From contig JAIDPF010000041.1 in assembly GCA_029062895.1 (NCBI GenBank), positions 1-56,470 of the forward strand: DNA of 56,470 nt. Reading direction: 5' to 3'. Positions 55,641 to 56,470 of this stretch are shown in pieces; within the stretch, counting starts at the first letter, position 1; every line of letters starts with the position of its first letter. The DNA is from Lachnospiraceae bacterium (GTDB lineage Bacteria > Bacillota > Clostridia > Lachnospirales > Lachnospiraceae). Under the pieces are notes generated by a model that was not told the origin of the DNA, made no database searches, and was given only the letters and a program-made list of their open reading frames with translations. The position numbers and the translations under genes were made by a program.

Positions 55641-55669
55641 TAATAAAAAAAGACCTTTTTAGGTCTTTT
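55641..55669 (-). terminator. Intrinsic terminator of the tRNA operon
   Basis: On the minus strand AAAAGACCT-aaaa-AGGTCTTTT continues as T residues, two bases after tRNA-Lys. A palindrome (ATTCCTTTAA-gg-TTAAAGGAAT) lies directly beyond. Confidence 0.85.
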
Positions 55670-55670
55670 A

Positions 55671-55743
55671 TGAGACACGGGGGATTCGAACCCCCGACAA
55701 CCTGATTAAAAGTCAGGTGCTCTACCAACTGAGCTAGTATCCC
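55671..55743 (-). tRNA. tRNA-Lys (UUU)
   Basis: Cloverleaf with anticodon TTT in loop CTTTTAA, acceptor GGGATAC/GTGTCTC and discriminator A. Last gene of the array. Confidence 0.95.
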
Positions 55744-55777
55744 ATCATATATATTTTGAACAAAAGCCAAAATATAA

Positions 55778-55850
<73 letters not shown>

Positions 55851-55856
55851 ATTGAG

Positions 55857-55930
55857 TAGCGGGGACAGGATTTGAACCTATGACCTTCGGGTTATGAGCC
55901 CGACGAGCTTCCAGACTGCTCCACCCCGCG
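55857..55930 (-). tRNA. Initiator tRNA-fMet (CAU)
   Basis: Anticodon CAT with the initiator mark GGG/CCC in the anticodon stem and a mismatched first pair (C1-U72). Confidence 0.93.
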
Positions 55931-55997
55931 ATATTATATTAATTTATCCCTTTTGTACAGTCAAAAAACTCTTTTTCGATCAAGTTCCCTTATAGAC

Positions 55998-56079
<82 letters not shown>

Positions 56080-56131
56080 ATATAATATTATATATATTTC
56101 ACTTGTAAAAAGTGATAGTGCCGATTATAAG

Positions 56132-56204
56132 TGGGGCCTATAGGGCTCGAACCTATGACCCTCTGCTTGTAAGGCAGATGCTCTCCCAGCTGAGCTAAGA
56201 CCCC
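56132..56204 (-). tRNA. tRNA-Val (UAC)
   Basis: Anticodon TAC in loop CTTACAA, acceptor GGGGTCT/AGGCCCC, discriminator A. Confidence 0.95.
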
Positions 56205-56231
56205 TTATTACCAAAAATTTTAACACAACTA

Positions 56232-56285
56232 CGAATTTGAACCTCAGGTTCAAATTCGCGATTGAAAATCTCTGATTTTTCAATC
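56232..56285. repeat. Two hairpins between tRNA-Asp and tRNA-Val
   Basis: CGAATTTGAACCT/AGGTTCAAATTCG is a perfect 13-bp palindrome around one base. GATTGAAAA/TTTTCAATC follows it. They may guide processing of the precursor. Confidence 0.6.
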
Positions 56286-56288
56286 TGA

Positions 56289-56362
56289 CGACCCAGATCG
56301 GACTCGAACCGACGACCTCCGCCGTGACAGGGCGGCGCTCTAACCAACTGAGCCACTAGGCC
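56289..56362 (-). tRNA. tRNA-Asp (GUC)
   Basis: Anticodon GTC in loop CTGTCAC, acceptor GGCCTAG/CTGGGTC, discriminator G as usual for Asp. First gene of the array in view. Confidence 0.95.
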
Positions 56363-56470
56363 TTATCAAATATTTTCATACATGATGATACATGTACCTT
56401 CAAAACCGAACACAGATCAATCTCTTTCTGATTCCATCTTCTCTTTTTCTTTCTTCTCTTTTTCTCCGGA
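56363..56470. other. Upstream region of the tRNA operon
   Basis: No gene is seen. The minus strand carries GTTCGGTTTTGAAGG, similar to leader/spacer sequences near rRNA genes in Clostridia, so an rRNA operon may lie beyond the edge. This is inference. Confidence 0.35.

Overview
The window looks like chromosome from a Gram-positive anaerobe of the class Clostridia, most likely a gut Lachnospiraceae. The support is: strong Shine-Dalgarno boxes, a T-box leader on metG, spore-maturation genes spmA and spmB, a class B sortase, a split transketolase, an MsmX/UgpC-type sugar ATPase, D-lactate dehydrogenase, and several protein types common in Lachnospiraceae (DUF6128-like, DUF3592-like, membrane zinc-ribbon proteins). 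Family names come from recognising motifs by eye; no database search was run.

Layout. 1-7.4 kb: tail of an SdpR-like repressor with SdpI, tadA, a 237-bp MITE-like palindrome, an anaerobic RNR-activase-like radical SAM enzyme, a repeat-bearing protein, a PucR/CdaR regulator, a ComFB-like protein, ugpC/msmX and a GNAT. 7.6-12.9 kb: response regulator, histidine kinase, ABC ATPase and FtsX-type permease, the layout of a peptide/envelope-stress detoxification module. 12.9-18 kb: a ferredoxin/hydrogenase-like/HD-GYP fusion, D-lactate dehydrogenase, and two related membrane proteins. 18-26.4 kb: a TPR-nucleotidyltransferase-like protein, metG with its T-box, and a sortase B plus surface-protein operon with a clear promoter. 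26.6-36.9 kb: split transketolase, two zinc-ribbon membrane proteins, an AEC transporter, and a large FtsX permease with a long coiled coil and a small membrane partner.

36.9-44.7 kb is the most distinctive region: one apparent operon of an unknown membrane-anchored protein followed by four paralogous lipoprotein serpins. Their frameworks are similar but their reactive-centre loops are almost unrelated. A perfect 16-bp inverted repeat lies at the predicted transcription start, a second MITE copy splits the operon, and an intrinsic terminator closes it against the start codon of spmB. 44.7-51.2 kb: argC, a glycosyltransferase with a duplicated C-terminal module, a small PGDYG-like protein, a chemoreceptor with a CZB domain, spmA (separated from spmB by about 12 kb), and a YczE-like membrane protein. 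51.2-55.5 kb: a four-gene signalling operon (hybrid kinase with Hpt, response regulator with a heptad tail, CheX, CheY). 55.6-56.4 kb: six tRNA genes (Asp, Val, Tyr, fMet, Phe, Lys in transcription order) ending in an intrinsic terminator.

Taken together, the window mixes housekeeping genes (tadA, metG, argC, transketolase, tRNAs) with cell-surface and signalling genes. The best candidate for a little-described system is the serpin cassette: an extracytoplasmic set of protease decoys that appears to diversify by changing the bait loop.
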